Origin: Bartonella sp. TP
GTDB taxonomy: Bacteria > Pseudomonadota > Alphaproteobacteria > Rhizobiales > Rhizobiaceae
Reading direction: 5' to 3'
Length of the DNA stretch: 64,000 nt
NCBI RefSeq assembly: GCF_030406085.1
Contig: NZ_CP129002.1
Span: 310,001-374,000, forward strand
Below are positions 1 through 8,401 of the stretch, in pieces; the first letter of the stretch is position 1, and every line of letters begins with the position of its first letter. The notes beneath the pieces are model-generated. The model was not told the origin of the DNA. It made no database searches and saw only the letters and a list, made by a program, of their open reading frames with translations. The position numbers and the translations under genes are program-made.

Positions 1-15
1 TGTGGAGGTACAGAG

Positions 16-885
16 TTGGCTATTATTTTGGGAGTCGCAATCGCTTTAGGTTGTATGCTTGGTGGCTTTGTGCATATGGGGTGTAAACTTGAAACTTTGT
101 TGCAGCCATCTGAATATATAGTTTTACTTGGCTCTGCTTTCGGCAGCTTTATTGTAGCCAATCCTTTGGCTGTAATGAAAGACACTGGCAAAGCTCTTCT
201 TCAAGCTCTAAAAAATGATGTGCCTAAGGAAAAACAATATATTGCTTTACTTGGGGTATTGTATAGTTTGATGCGTGAAATGCGTTCTAAGCCTAGCGCT
301 GAAGTAGAGCGCCACGTCGATGACCCAAAAAATTCAGTGATTTTTCAAGCGCATCCGGCAATTTTAAAAAATACTATTTTGCTCAATTTCATATGCGATT
401 ATTGTCGACTAATCCTTATGGGCAATGCTAGATCATTTGAAGTTGAAGCCCTTATGGATGAGGAAATCGAAACTTTAGTACGCGATTGGCAAAAACCTTA
501 TCACGCCTTACAAACTGTAGCAGATTCTTTACCAGCATTGGGTATAGTTGCAGCCGTTTTAGGAATTATTAACGCCTTGAGCCACATAAATGGCAGCCCC
601 GAAGTTTTAGGAGAATCAATAGGATCTGCTTTAGTTGGAACTTTCGCTGGGGTTTTTTGTTCTTATGGTGTATTTGGCCCTATAGCTATGCAGGTAAAGA
701 CGGTTCGCTACAAAAGAAGTAGGGTCTTCGTAGTGGTAAAGCAAACATTGCTGGCTTATATGAATGGGGCTATGCCACAAGTTGCTTTAGAATATGGCAG
801 AAAAACCATTTCAGATCTTTATAGACCTTCCATAGCAGTAGTTGAGCAAGAAGCTGTTGTTAATAAAGCTCCCGCAACGGCTTAA
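16..885 (+). CDS. motA: Flagellar motor stator protein MotA
   Basis: MotA is the inner-membrane stator subunit that, with MotB, conducts ions and pushes on FliG to rotate the flagellum. The 289-residue product has the family length and layout: two N-terminal membrane segments (about residues 2-22 and 32-52), a cytoplasmic domain, and two further membrane segments with the conserved ADSLPALGIVAAVLGI stretch (about 167-182). It starts at TTG (16-18), with a GGAGG ribosome-binding site eight bases upstream and no better ATG nearby. It is the first gene of a plus-strand flagellar run ending after flhB. No motB is visible in the window. Confidence 0.93.
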   Translation: MAIILGVAIALGCMLGGFVHMGCKLETLLQPSEYIVLLGSAFGSFIVANPLAVMKDTGKALLQALKNDVPKEKQYIALLGVLYSLMREMRSKPSAEVERHVDDPKNSVIFQAHPAILKNTILLNFICDYCRLILMGNARSFEVEALMDEEIETLVRDWQKPYHALQTVADSLPALGIVAAVLGIINALSHINGSPEVLGESIGSALVGTFAGVFCSYGVFGPIAMQVKTVRYKRSRVFVVVKQTLLAYMNGAMPQVALEYGRKTISDLYRPSIAVVEQEAVVNKAPATA

Positions 886-923
886 AATAAATTTTATAAG
901 ACGGGTATTTGTGAGAACCATTC

Positions 924-1889
924 ATGAAAGACAGTAAAATAAAAACAAAGCAAACGCCCCCCTCTTTCTTGGCTACAAAAAATTCTGCAAAGCCTAATAT
1001 CAGTGGCTTAGCTAGTTTGTTTTCTAAATCCAAAACAGTATCTAAGGAAAATATAAAAAGCTTTGGCCCAGCTATACAAGAAATAACAAAGCTTTTTGCA
1101 AATTATATGCAGGACTATACCAATATAAGTTTCTTTAGCGAACTCGCAGCAATTAATGAAGTAGAATTCTTTAAGTTAAAAACTACCATCAAACCCAATG
1201 ATTACATAACGTTTTTTAACTCTACAGCGCTAGGCGGCTATGTCATTTTATTATTAGAAGAGGATTTAATTGATTTATTTGTTTCTGCTTTTTATGGAGC
1301 GTTAAGTCCTACCAAAAACAAAAAGGGTTACAGTAGCTTAAGCGCCGGAGAACAACGAACAGCTTTTTTAGCAAGCGAAAAATTCGCAGAAGCAATAAAT
1401 GATAAATTGTCTCATAATGGGTTGCCCTTTATGGAATTAGACAAGGCATTGACAGGAAATGAAATAGGCGAAAAACGGTTAGAAAATGATAGTCTTTATG
1501 ATTTCACTATTGCCATAAGATTTCCAGGTGCTTCGGGAAAGATGCGTTTATTTATTGCCGACCGTAGCTATCGTCCCTTTTATCAACATATGCTAGAATT
1601 ACTAAAGACTAAGCCAAATATATCTGACCAATTATGGAACGCTTCGCTAGCAAAGGAAGTAAATAATACAGAACTCACCTTGCAAGCCTACATAAATCAA
1701 GGTGCTATGTCACTTTATGAACTATCGCAACTACAGCCAGGCCAGATATTACCTTTACCCAGCGGAGCTTTTTCTAACATAAATATCCAAAGTTCAAATA
1801 AGCATTTATACCGCGGTTCACTTGGAAAAATGGGCACACATTTTTCTGTAAAAATCAACGAGTTTATAACTAACGGAGCCGAGCGTTAA
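924..1889 (+). CDS. fliM: Flagellar switch protein FliM (divergent)
   Basis: FliM is part of the flagellar C-ring; it binds CheY-P and connects FliG to FliN. The 321-residue protein has a low-complexity Lys/Ser-rich N-terminus, a CheC-like middle domain (about residues 50-240) and a C-terminal SpoA-type domain containing MSLYELSQLQPGQILPLP. The sequence is quite divergent, so the call rests on domain order plus its position before fliN and fliG. Its stop codon is immediately followed by the ATG of the next gene (0-bp gap), showing tight co-transcription. Confidence 0.85.
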   Translation: MKDSKIKTKQTPPSFLATKNSAKPNISGLASLFSKSKTVSKENIKSFGPAIQEITKLFANYMQDYTNISFFSELAAINEVEFFKLKTTIKPNDYITFFNSTALGGYVILLLEEDLIDLFVSAFYGALSPTKNKKGYSSLSAGEQRTAFLASEKFAEAINDKLSHNGLPFMELDKALTGNEIGEKRLENDSLYDFTIAIRFPGASGKMRLFIADRSYRPFYQHMLELLKTKPNISDQLWNASLAKEVNNTELTLQAYINQGAMSLYELSQLQPGQILPLPSGAFSNINIQSSNKHLYRGSLGKMGTHFSVKINEFITNGAER

Positions 1890-2495
1890 ATGAAATTGTT
1901 CCTAGTCCACATAGTTAGCATAATAATTGATTTTACTTCTGTAGCGATATTTTTAGTCGCTGTAAAAAAAGCACAAAATACTATGCACACAAATAAAGAA
2001 TTGATGTTTTTAGGAAAAGATTTGATGCGTCAAATCGCTATCTCAAGTACAAATCTGGATAAAGCTGTTTCTATATTAAAAGAAGAGTACGAAGATATTT
2101 GTGATGAAAACAGAAAAATGGATGCTAGAGTAGCCGAGTCTACGCGTATAAGAAAAGAAATCACAAAATTAACAAGCGAGATGGAACTCGGCCATGCTAA
2201 ATTAAAAGAGTCCTATAATAAATTGCAAAAACTAAATACTGAGCTAGAGGCACGTGCAAATAATTTAAATATAGCAACAAAACCTAGCTCTACTTTTCTT
2301 ACAACTAAGGCCAACAGCACAATAACTGAAAACACCGTGGATGATAACATAAGAAAAGATATACAAAACAAAACTTCGCGCAGCACCGCAATGCCAATGC
2401 GAAACCAACCAAATGCTTTGCTGCAAGCTATAAACGGCGGCTTACCATTTACTAGTAAAAAAATAGATGAAATTTCTGAAAAAGAAATTATATAA
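1890..2495 (+). CDS. DUF6468-like flagellar cluster protein, membrane-anchored coiled coil
   Basis: This 201-residue protein has one N-terminal membrane segment (about residues 5-25), a long charged region predicted to form a coiled coil (about 35-125), and a disordered Thr/Asn-rich tail. Alphaproteobacteria commonly carry a small protein of this layout (DUF6468) directly after fliM; I infer membership from position and architecture, not from a diagnostic motif. It begins directly at the fliM stop codon and is followed by fliN after 32 bases. Its role in the motor or basal body is unknown. MotE or another flagellar membrane protein is an alternative. Confidence 0.6.
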   Translation: MKLFLVHIVSIIIDFTSVAIFLVAVKKAQNTMHTNKELMFLGKDLMRQIAISSTNLDKAVSILKEEYEDICDENRKMDARVAESTRIRKEITKLTSEMELGHAKLKESYNKLQKLNTELEARANNLNIATKPSSTFLTTKANSTITENTVDDNIRKDIQNKTSRSTAMPMRNQPNALLQAINGGLPFTSKKIDEISEKEII

Positions 2496-2527
2496 GTAAT
2501 TATAAGCAAAATAAGCGATAAAACCCT

Positions 2528-2920
2528 ATGGACGACAAAGTTAATAATCCAAAAAATTCTCCCTTAGCAGATATGGCTAACCTAAATACGGGGTTTAATA
2601 AACCAAACCCGCTTTCCTCTAGGTTTAAGTTAAACACCGGGCCAGAAGAAACGTCGGCCTCTGCACCAGCAACCAATGGCAGCCAAATTATAATGGACAT
2701 ACCTGTTGATGTGCAAGTAGTGCTGGGATCAACAACTATGCAAGTAGCAGCTTTAATGAATTTGAGCCGTGGTTCGATAATAAATTTAGAGACTAGCTTA
2801 GACGAACCATTAAATATAGTGGTCAATGGCAGAGTTATAGCAAAGGGCGAAATAGTACCTTTGGCAAATGACCCTACTAAATTTGGCATAAGTTTACTTG
2901 AAATTTTAAATAATAAATAA
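2528..2920 (+). CDS. fliN: Flagellar switch protein FliN
   Basis: FliN forms the bottom of the C-ring and docks export substrates. The 130-residue product has a variable N-terminal half and a C-terminal SpoA domain (about residues 55-128) with the family pattern IPVDVQVVLGSTTMQVAALM, a G-x-IINLE strand, and VNGRVIAKGEIV near the end. Length and position between fliM and fliG fit. The ATG at 2528 is preceded by an A-rich leader with only a weak Shine-Dalgarno sequence. It is in the same operon as its neighbours. Confidence 0.92.
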   Translation: MDDKVNNPKNSPLADMANLNTGFNKPNPLSSRFKLNTGPEETSASAPATNGSQIIMDIPVDVQVVLGSTTMQVAALMNLSRGSIINLETSLDEPLNIVVNGRVIAKGEIVPLANDPTKFGISLLEILNNK

Positions 2921-2952
2921 ATTTAGCTTGGTAAATATACCGAAAGATTTTT

Positions 2953-4020
2953 ATGCCAGAAATTCCACCGTCAGATACTCTAGATACAGAAAATGCAGAA
3001 GCAACGGTTGAAGAAACAATTGCTACTACAAATTCGATCATAGACACGTTAACAAGGCAACAAAAAGTTGCAGCACTTTTAGTAGCATTAAGCAAAAATG
3101 CTGCGGCCAAATTACTACGCCATCTCAATACCGAAGAGTTACGCTTACTTAATAATAAAGCTCAAACCTTACCAGATATAACGCCAGCAGAATTTGAGAA
3201 ATTAGTAGAAGAATTTGAAAACAATTTTGCAGAAGGCGGCACCATCTCAGCTGCCGGAGCTCAATTTAATAATCTCTTGAAAGAAACGCTCGGCGAATCT
3301 GAAGCCTTAGCAATAATAGAAGAAAAAGAAGAATATCTTGCACCAGGAGAGAATGTGTGGCTGGCTATAGAAAAGTTATCACCAGAAAAATTATATTTGC
3401 ATCTATCTACTGAGCATCCCCAAATATGCGCTTACGTGCTATCCCGACTACCTTCAGAGTTAGCTGCAAAAATAATTTTAGTATTGCCACCAGAGCAGCG
3501 CAAAGAAATAATAAAGAAAACCATGAATTTAGGCGAGGTCACAGCAGCCGCAGTAGCTAATTTAGAAAAAGCTTTGCGAGCCAGCTTTGCCAAAAAACCT
3601 GTGGCCGAAAATAAATCCAACTACGCGCAAATTGCTGCGATATTTAATAATCTTAACCGTGAACAATTAGATGATGTCCTAAAAGATTTAAAAGATCTAG
3701 ACGAAAGAGATTTAAACAATATAAAATCTCTACTATTTGTTTTCGAAGACCTACCACGACTATCAAAAGAAGCTCGCTTGTTGCTTTTTGATGGTATCCC
3801 AACAGAAACTATAATTAAAGCACTGTATAAAGCTGCAGACGAGTTAGTAGAAGTGGTCTTAGAGGCCTTATCACCACGGAGCCGACGCATGGTAGAGGCA
3901 GAATTAATGACACCAAACCATAACCTTACAGCCGAGGAAACCATTGAAGCTCGCCGTACAATCGCTTTCAGAGCTATCAATTTATCCGAACGAGGTTCCA
4001 TTAGCCTTAACGAAGCCTAG
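2953..4020 (+). CDS. fliG: Flagellar motor switch protein FliG
   Basis: FliG is the rotor protein that contacts MotA and sets the direction of rotation. The 355-residue product has an Ala/Glu/Thr-rich N-terminus and then the three FliG domains: N-terminal domain starting with TRQQKVAALLVALS (about residues 34-48), middle domain with the HPQICAYVLSRLP motif (about 155-168, the EHPQ motif), and the C-terminal charged torque helix region with LPRLSKEARLLLFDGIP and SPRSRRMVEAELM. Length is close to the usual 330-350. It lies 32 bases after fliN and 24 bases before flhB. Confidence 0.95.
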   Translation: MPEIPPSDTLDTENAEATVEETIATTNSIIDTLTRQQKVAALLVALSKNAAAKLLRHLNTEELRLLNNKAQTLPDITPAEFEKLVEEFENNFAEGGTISAAGAQFNNLLKETLGESEALAIIEEKEEYLAPGENVWLAIEKLSPEKLYLHLSTEHPQICAYVLSRLPSELAAKIILVLPPEQRKEIIKKTMNLGEVTAAAVANLEKALRASFAKKPVAENKSNYAQIAAIFNNLNREQLDDVLKDLKDLDERDLNNIKSLLFVFEDLPRLSKEARLLLFDGIPTETIIKALYKAADELVEVVLEALSPRSRRMVEAELMTPNHNLTAEETIEARRTIAFRAINLSERGSISLNEA

Positions 4021-4044
4021 ATTATCGTTAAAAAGTAGAGGACC

Positions 4045-5112
4045 ATGGCAGAAGATAGTCCAGATAAGGAAAGCAAAACAGAAGAGCCTAGCGCGCACAA
4101 AATTAGCAAGGCTATAGAGCAAGGTAACATACCATTTTCTAAAGAAACGATATTATTTGGCACCGTAAGTTCATTTGCCATAATATTTGCTTTTATTATT
4201 GCGCCAGCTTTTGAAAAGCTAATAACTATCTTACATCGTTATTTTGAATATGCTGGCCAGATAGATATATATGCAGCCCAAAATATTAAATATTTATTTA
4301 CTGAGCTGCTTACCCTAATATTTATTGCCATAGCTCCAATTTTTATCGTTATAGCCCTAGGCGGCGTAGGAGCATCAATATTACAAAATGCTCCGCAATT
4401 CATACTAGAGCGCATACGACCAAAAGCGGCCCGAATTTCTCCCAAAGAAGGCTTTAAACGTATCTTCAGCAAAACTGGATTGGTTGAATTTGCAAAAGTA
4501 TTAATAAAATTTTTTATAATTAATCTTATTCTTTATTTAACGTTTTTTCATAATACTCTAGTATTTATAAATGCTTTCTTATTTGACCCAATAAATATTG
4601 CTTATTTTATTAAACAACAAATTTCTAGGCTTTTACTTTCAACATTAGTAGCGCTTGGCGCTATTGCGACTTTTGATATATTTTGGACACGTTTAAAGTG
4701 GAGACAAGAGCTGCGTATGACCAAGCAAGAGGTTAAAGATGAATATAAGGAAATGGAAGGAAATCCAGCCGTAAAAGCCCGTATGCGCTCGCTTGGCCGA
4801 GCACGCGCCAGGGCGAGAATGCTTGCAAATGTACCGCAGTCTACCGTTGTAATTACTAACCCAACACATTTTGCCATAGCACTGCGCTATAAAGCCAAGC
4901 AAGATGTTGCCCCAGTAGTTATTGCAAAAGGACAGGATTTTTTAGCACTACGAATTCGTGAAATTGCAACGGCGCATAATATACATATTATTGAAAATGT
5001 TGAATTGGCCCGAGCTTTATATAAACAAGTTGAAGTTAACCAAGTCATACCTGAAGATTTCTACCATGCTGTAGCAGAAATTATACGCTATATAAATAAA
5101 ATTGGCAAATAA
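4045..5112 (+). CDS. flhB: Flagellar type III export protein FlhB
   Basis: FlhB is an export-gate membrane protein whose autocleavage switches substrate specificity from rod/hook to filament. The 355-residue product starts with the usual acidic/Lys-rich segment (AEDSPDKESKTEEPSAHK), has four membrane segments within residues 30-225, and carries the autocleavage motif NPTH (in VVITNPTHFAIALRYK, about residue 272) with the conserved C-terminal cytoplasmic domain. It is the last recognisable flagellar gene of the plus-strand operon; a short gene of unknown function follows 32 bases later. Confidence 0.96.
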   Translation: MAEDSPDKESKTEEPSAHKISKAIEQGNIPFSKETILFGTVSSFAIIFAFIIAPAFEKLITILHRYFEYAGQIDIYAAQNIKYLFTELLTLIFIAIAPIFIVIALGGVGASILQNAPQFILERIRPKAARISPKEGFKRIFSKTGLVEFAKVLIKFFIINLILYLTFFHNTLVFINAFLFDPINIAYFIKQQISRLLLSTLVALGAIATFDIFWTRLKWRQELRMTKQEVKDEYKEMEGNPAVKARMRSLGRARARARMLANVPQSTVVITNPTHFAIALRYKAKQDVAPVVIAKGQDFLALRIREIATAHNIHIIENVELARALYKQVEVNQVIPEDFYHAVAEIIRYINKIGK

Positions 5113-5144
5113 TCTGCCCGACCAATATCAAAGGAATAGCAGCT

Positions 5145-5591
5145 ATGCTAGACATAATGGATAGAATAACCAACGAGAGAGAGCAAATTATAGCTTATTA
5201 TATAGCTAGAATTTTAAGCGATCTAAGACTTATAGATATCTCAGACTACATTACGTACGCCCATAATAATAAGCTTGCAAATATTGGAGATATTATTGAA
5301 GCGGCTACTGAATTGCATTTTATTACTAACACTATCCGCTTTGCTGGACGCGCAACATATGACGTAAATTGGAATGAATTACCAAACATTACTTTTTATA
5401 TGACATTTAAAAGCAAAGGCGTACAAGCAAATTTTAGACTGACTCTCTCTGCCCTTTTATTTTCCGTACAATTGGATAGTATTAATTTTAATGAAGCGAA
5501 CACGGATAACGCTATAAAAAATACAGAAAAACTAACTACCGCTCTTGAGGCAGCCTTATTAATTAAGCACAAGACTTTGCTGAAAGCGTAA
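5145..5591 (+). CDS. Hypothetical protein downstream of flhB
   Basis: A 148-residue soluble protein that I do not recognise. It has no signal peptide, no membrane segment and no cysteine cluster. The N-terminal third looks helical, and the middle (about residues 75-110) looks like beta strands. AAGGAAT lies just upstream of the ATG, and the gene is 32 bases after flhB, so it is probably translated from the flagellar operon. It ends three bases from the end of the convergent gene at 5,595. A flagellar accessory role is suggested by position only. Confidence 0.6.
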   Translation: MLDIMDRITNEREQIIAYYIARILSDLRLIDISDYITYAHNNKLANIGDIIEAATELHFITNTIRFAGRATYDVNWNELPNITFYMTFKSKGVQANFRLTLSALLFSVQLDSINFNEANTDNAIKNTEKLTTALEAALLIKHKTLLKA

Positions 5592-5594
5592 AGC

Positions 5595-6077
5595 TTAGTG
5601 AATAACTGGCAGGTTAATATCTTTACTTTGTAACAGCTTTTCTTTAGTATAATAACTAAAGTGTGCCACTATTAAATCCTTTAAAAAAGGTTTAGGCAAA
5701 CGCTTATTTATATCTGCCATCAACTCAGTTTTTAATAATTTAACGTCAACTTTATCAATTTGATCTGCAGTAGTATAGCTACCATAAAATTTTTCAAACA
5801 AAGCATCATTGATATAATCAGCTAAAATACTATTACCTAAAACTGCACCCGCTTTGGAATCTATAACATATACAAATTGCGCTACAACATATCCCTTTAA
5901 TTCATTTTCCCTAATGATAGGAATATCCAAAACTTTTGTTCGCTCGTAATCAAGTGTTGATTCTACAGAAATATGTCCACCCCTAATCAAAGATTTAGGC
6001 GTCATGCGCAAAGCAAAGATAAAAGCTCCCAAAGCAACAGCACAAATCCAAAGCCCAAGTAAGATAATACGTAACAT
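5595..6077 (-). CDS. Single-pass inner-membrane protein, possibly FliL-like
   Basis: The 160-residue product has one N-terminal membrane segment (about residues 3-22) and a periplasmic domain. The order of elements, a beta stretch (ELKGYVVAQFVYVIDSK) followed by a helix (VKLLKTELMADINKRLP) and a final strand (LKDLIVAHFSYYTKE), resembles FliL, which helps couple the stator to the motor; this is an inference from pattern and genomic position. Its ATG overlaps the stop codon of the upstream gene by one base (TAATG), so the two are translationally coupled. It is the last gene of the flhA-led minus-strand operon. Confidence 0.55.
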   Translation of the reverse strand: MLRIILLGLWICAVALGAFIFALRMTPKSLIRGGHISVESTLDYERTKVLDIPIIRENELKGYVVAQFVYVIDSKAGAVLGNSILADYINDALFEKFYGSYTTADQIDKVDVKLLKTELMADINKRLPKPFLKDLIVAHFSYYTKEKLLQSKDINLPVIH

Positions 6078-6577
6078 TATTTAGTTACGCTTTCTTCAGA
6101 ATGCTCTACAATTTCTTCATTACCAACCTTAGCTTTATTAAGACGTACGATAGAAGGTACACTGTAAGTACCATCCGCCTCAGCATTCTTAACACTAGAT
6201 TTTATTACCTCTACTAAATCGCTAACCGCATCTAAATGCATTTTTAACAATTCTTGATCACGTTCTAATTTAGGTTTTAGTCCAGCTAATTTTTCTATAG
6301 CATACTCTTGATAACGCCTATCCGATATATTTAACAATACTTCTTTGGCTTCTTCCAAATCCCTAAGCACACGAATTTTTTTTGTATTAATGGCTGTAAA
6401 ATCAGGAAGTTTTTGTGACTGTAAACTTTCAATTTCATAGTCCAATAACTCTTCTGCTTGGGCTATGATTTCCAAAAAATTCCTAATACTAGGATGCTGC
6501 TCTATATCTTGATATAAATTATCCACTTCGTCGCTAAATTCTACAGCCGCATCGATGTTTGTTTCTATATTAGCCAT
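6077..6577 (-). CDS. Helical flagellar cluster protein, possibly FlgN-like chaperone
   Basis: About 166 residues, almost entirely helical and acidic, with heptad-like segments (about residues 30-60 and 85-150) and no membrane segment. Alphaproteobacterial flgJ genes are often followed by a FlgN-type hook-junction chaperone of this size, so that is my best guess; no diagnostic motif is visible. The ATG at 6577 is preferred over a GTG twelve bases upstream, because the AGAGGAG ribosome-binding site abuts the GTG and is better placed for the ATG. It lies between the flgJ-like and fliL-like genes. Confidence 0.55.
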   Translation of the reverse strand: MANIETNIDAAVEFSDEVDNLYQDIEQHPSIRNFLEIIAQAEELLDYEIESLQSQKLPDFTAINTKKIRVLRDLEEAKEVLLNISDRRYQEYAIEKLAGLKPKLERDQELLKMHLDAVSDLVEVIKSSVKNAEADGTYSVPSIVRLNKAKVGNEEIVEHSEESVTK

Positions 6578-6607
6578 TTTGAATTGCACTCCTCTAAAGA
6601 AAACAAA

Positions 6608-7165
6608 TTAAGCATGCTTTGCCGCATAAATATTACGTAATGGATCTTTTTCTACAGCAGGGTTTTGATGATCTACTACAGAAAATAAAGATTTAAATAC
6701 TGGCTTATTATCTGCAATATCAGTTTGCTGCTCTTTAACATTTGCCTGCTTAAGCAACATTTTTGCTATGCCTATGCCGCCATTAGCTGCCATTTCCTTG
6801 GCTATAGCCTCTGACATCATTGATTGCCAAATTTTACCAGCTTGCCCCTTACCAAAAACTTTAGAGTTATCGCTAGTAAACATATTTTCTACAAAAGACT
6901 GCAGCATAAAGGCTTCAAACTCCTGGTAAGCTTTCGTATTTTTTCTTACCAAAGCAGTTGAGCCTATAGATTTATTGCTAACAGCACTAACCTCTTGCTT
7001 AGCTAAAAGATTTTGAAAAGCATTTTTGGATTCTGTACCATTTGACGAGGGCACAGCACCGCTCGTACGCTGAGCTAGCTGCAGTTTCTGCAAGGATCGC
7101 TGATAGGTAGTGGGGCTAGCCGCCGCCACAACACCTAACAATAAATCATTAGTATTATTAATCAT
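6608..7165 (-). CDS. flgJ: FlgJ-type rod-binding protein (no muramidase domain)
   Basis: FlgJ caps and assembles the flagellar rod in the periplasm. The 185-residue protein has a disordered N-terminal half and then the rod-binding domain: FEAFMLQSFVENMF (about residues 82-95), AGKIWQSMMSEAIAKEMA and NGGIGIAKMLLKQ. The C-terminal peptidoglycan hydrolase domain of enterobacterial FlgJ is absent, which is normal in alphaproteobacteria. It sits between the fliJ-like and flgN-like genes in the minus-strand flagellar operon. Confidence 0.82.
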   Translation of the reverse strand: MINNTNDLLLGVVAAASPTTYQRSLQKLQLAQRTSGAVPSSNGTESKNAFQNLLAKQEVSAVSNKSIGSTALVRKNTKAYQEFEAFMLQSFVENMFTSDNSKVFGKGQAGKIWQSMMSEAIAKEMAANGGIGIAKMLLKQANVKEQQTDIADNKPVFKSLFSVVDHQNPAVEKDPLRNIYAAKHA

Positions 7166-7213
7166 TCAATACACCCTAAAGACGTCCCAAGCGCCAATTA
7201 TAATACACTAAAC

Positions 7214-7603
7214 TTATGTAAAGCTTACTTTTATTGTTTGTAACGCTACACGCTCAATTATATTTGCTTCTACTCTTTTACGTTCTTCCATGCGAGATGC
7301 CTCTATTTGCTTTGTTTGTAAAAGCTCCACGCGATGTTGTGACTGCAAAAATTTCTGCGTTTCTATAGCAATGCTTTGTTCTACTTGCCGCTTAGATACA
7401 GCATTACGGCTAAGGGCCTTAGAAATAATCACTGGATCACAAGTAATTTTATCCAGCTTTTGCAACATATCATACATTGCAAGCTTATCTTCATCCAGTT
7501 TATTTTTCTCTTTTTCTAAAATACGCACCTGCATTTCATCGCGTAATTTAATAAGCCTTTGGGCTTTTAATAATTTTTTATAACGCTTACTAGACGACTG
7601 CAT
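7214..7603 (-). CDS. fliJ: FliJ-like flagellar export coiled-coil protein
   Basis: The 129-residue protein is Lys/Glu/Gln-rich and predicted to be two long helices forming a coiled coil across nearly its whole length, the FliJ architecture. FliJ links the FliI ATPase ring to FlhA and escorts export chaperones. FliJ is poorly conserved, so the call depends on size, charge pattern and location immediately after fliR (9-bp gap). Confidence in the exact family is moderate. Confidence 0.6.
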   Translation of the reverse strand: MQSSSKRYKKLLKAQRLIKLRDEMQVRILEKEKNKLDEDKLAMYDMLQKLDKITCDPVIISKALSRNAVSKRQVEQSIAIETQKFLQSQHRVELLQTKQIEASRMEERKRVEANIIERVALQTIKVSFT

Positions 7604-7612
7604 TTCTCTACC

Positions 7613-8401
7613 CTAAAACCGGTTGGTGATCCATCTATTTAGTTCTAAGCCCAGATATTCCATAAGCTGTGGCAACATGAAATACAGCAAAAACAACCCG
7701 CCAAACATAACAGCAGAAGTAGAAATAAAATAAATAGGAATAAGAGGAGTTAATTTATTAACCAACCCCACAGCAAAATTAACTACAATACCATATACTA
7801 TAAAAGGAGAGCTTATTCTAGCCAGAGATAAAAAAGCTGTAGCTAAAGCCTCCCGATAGTCTATTAGAGCTGCTTGTGGCTGCGGTATTAACGTTGGCTT
7901 TATAGATTGATAAGACAAAAGCAAACCCCGCAAAACTAACATATGCATATCGCTTATAAAAAAAAGTATCAAAAGAAAAAGCGATAAAAGATTTGCAAAA
8001 GCCCCTTCTGAGCCAACATCCAAAATGCCTGGCGAAGGCTGTCCGGTATAGCCTAAAGCGCTTGCAATAGTCGTGGCCATAAACTGCAGTGCCCAAAAAA
8101 ACATATGCGCAGTTAACCCCAAAACGGCGCCGACCAAACTCTCAGAGGCGATAAAAGCAAGTAAATAAAGTGTTGGCGGTTGGTCAACAAGCTTGTTAAA
8201 ATCCGGCTGAACTATCGGCATAATAGCCACACTAAAGGCGAGGGCCAAAAATAACCGCACATTCACAGGAACCCGCGCCGAAGACATGCCCGGCATACAC
8301 ATAAAGCAAGCCCCAACCCTTGAGAAAACAAGTAAAGCAAATATCACCGTCTTTTCAAGCGGCAAATTTCCGATAAGGCTAGCTAGCGAAGCAAGGTTCA
8401 A
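7613..8401 (-). CDS. fliR: Flagellar type III export gate protein FliR
   Basis: FliR forms the export channel with FliP and FliQ. The 262-residue product is highly hydrophobic with about six membrane segments and carries the family start pattern [35 protein letters not shown], and [20 protein letters not shown]. The start is TTG at 8401, overlapping the flhA stop in the four-base sequence TTGA, so translation is coupled to flhA. fliP and fliQ are not in the window. Confidence 0.94.
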   Translation of the reverse strand: MNLASLASLIGNLPLEKTVIFALLVFSRVGACFMCMPGMSSARVPVNVRLFLALAFSVAIMPIVQPDFNKLVDQPPTLYLLAFIASESLVGAVLGLTAHMFFWALQFMATTIASALGYTGQPSPGILDVGSEGAFANLLSLFLLILFFISDMHMLVLRGLLLSYQSIKPTLIPQPQAALIDYREALATAFLSLARISSPFIVYGIVVNFAVGLVNKLTPLIPIYFISTSAVMFGGLFLLYFMLPQLMEYLGLELNRWITNRF

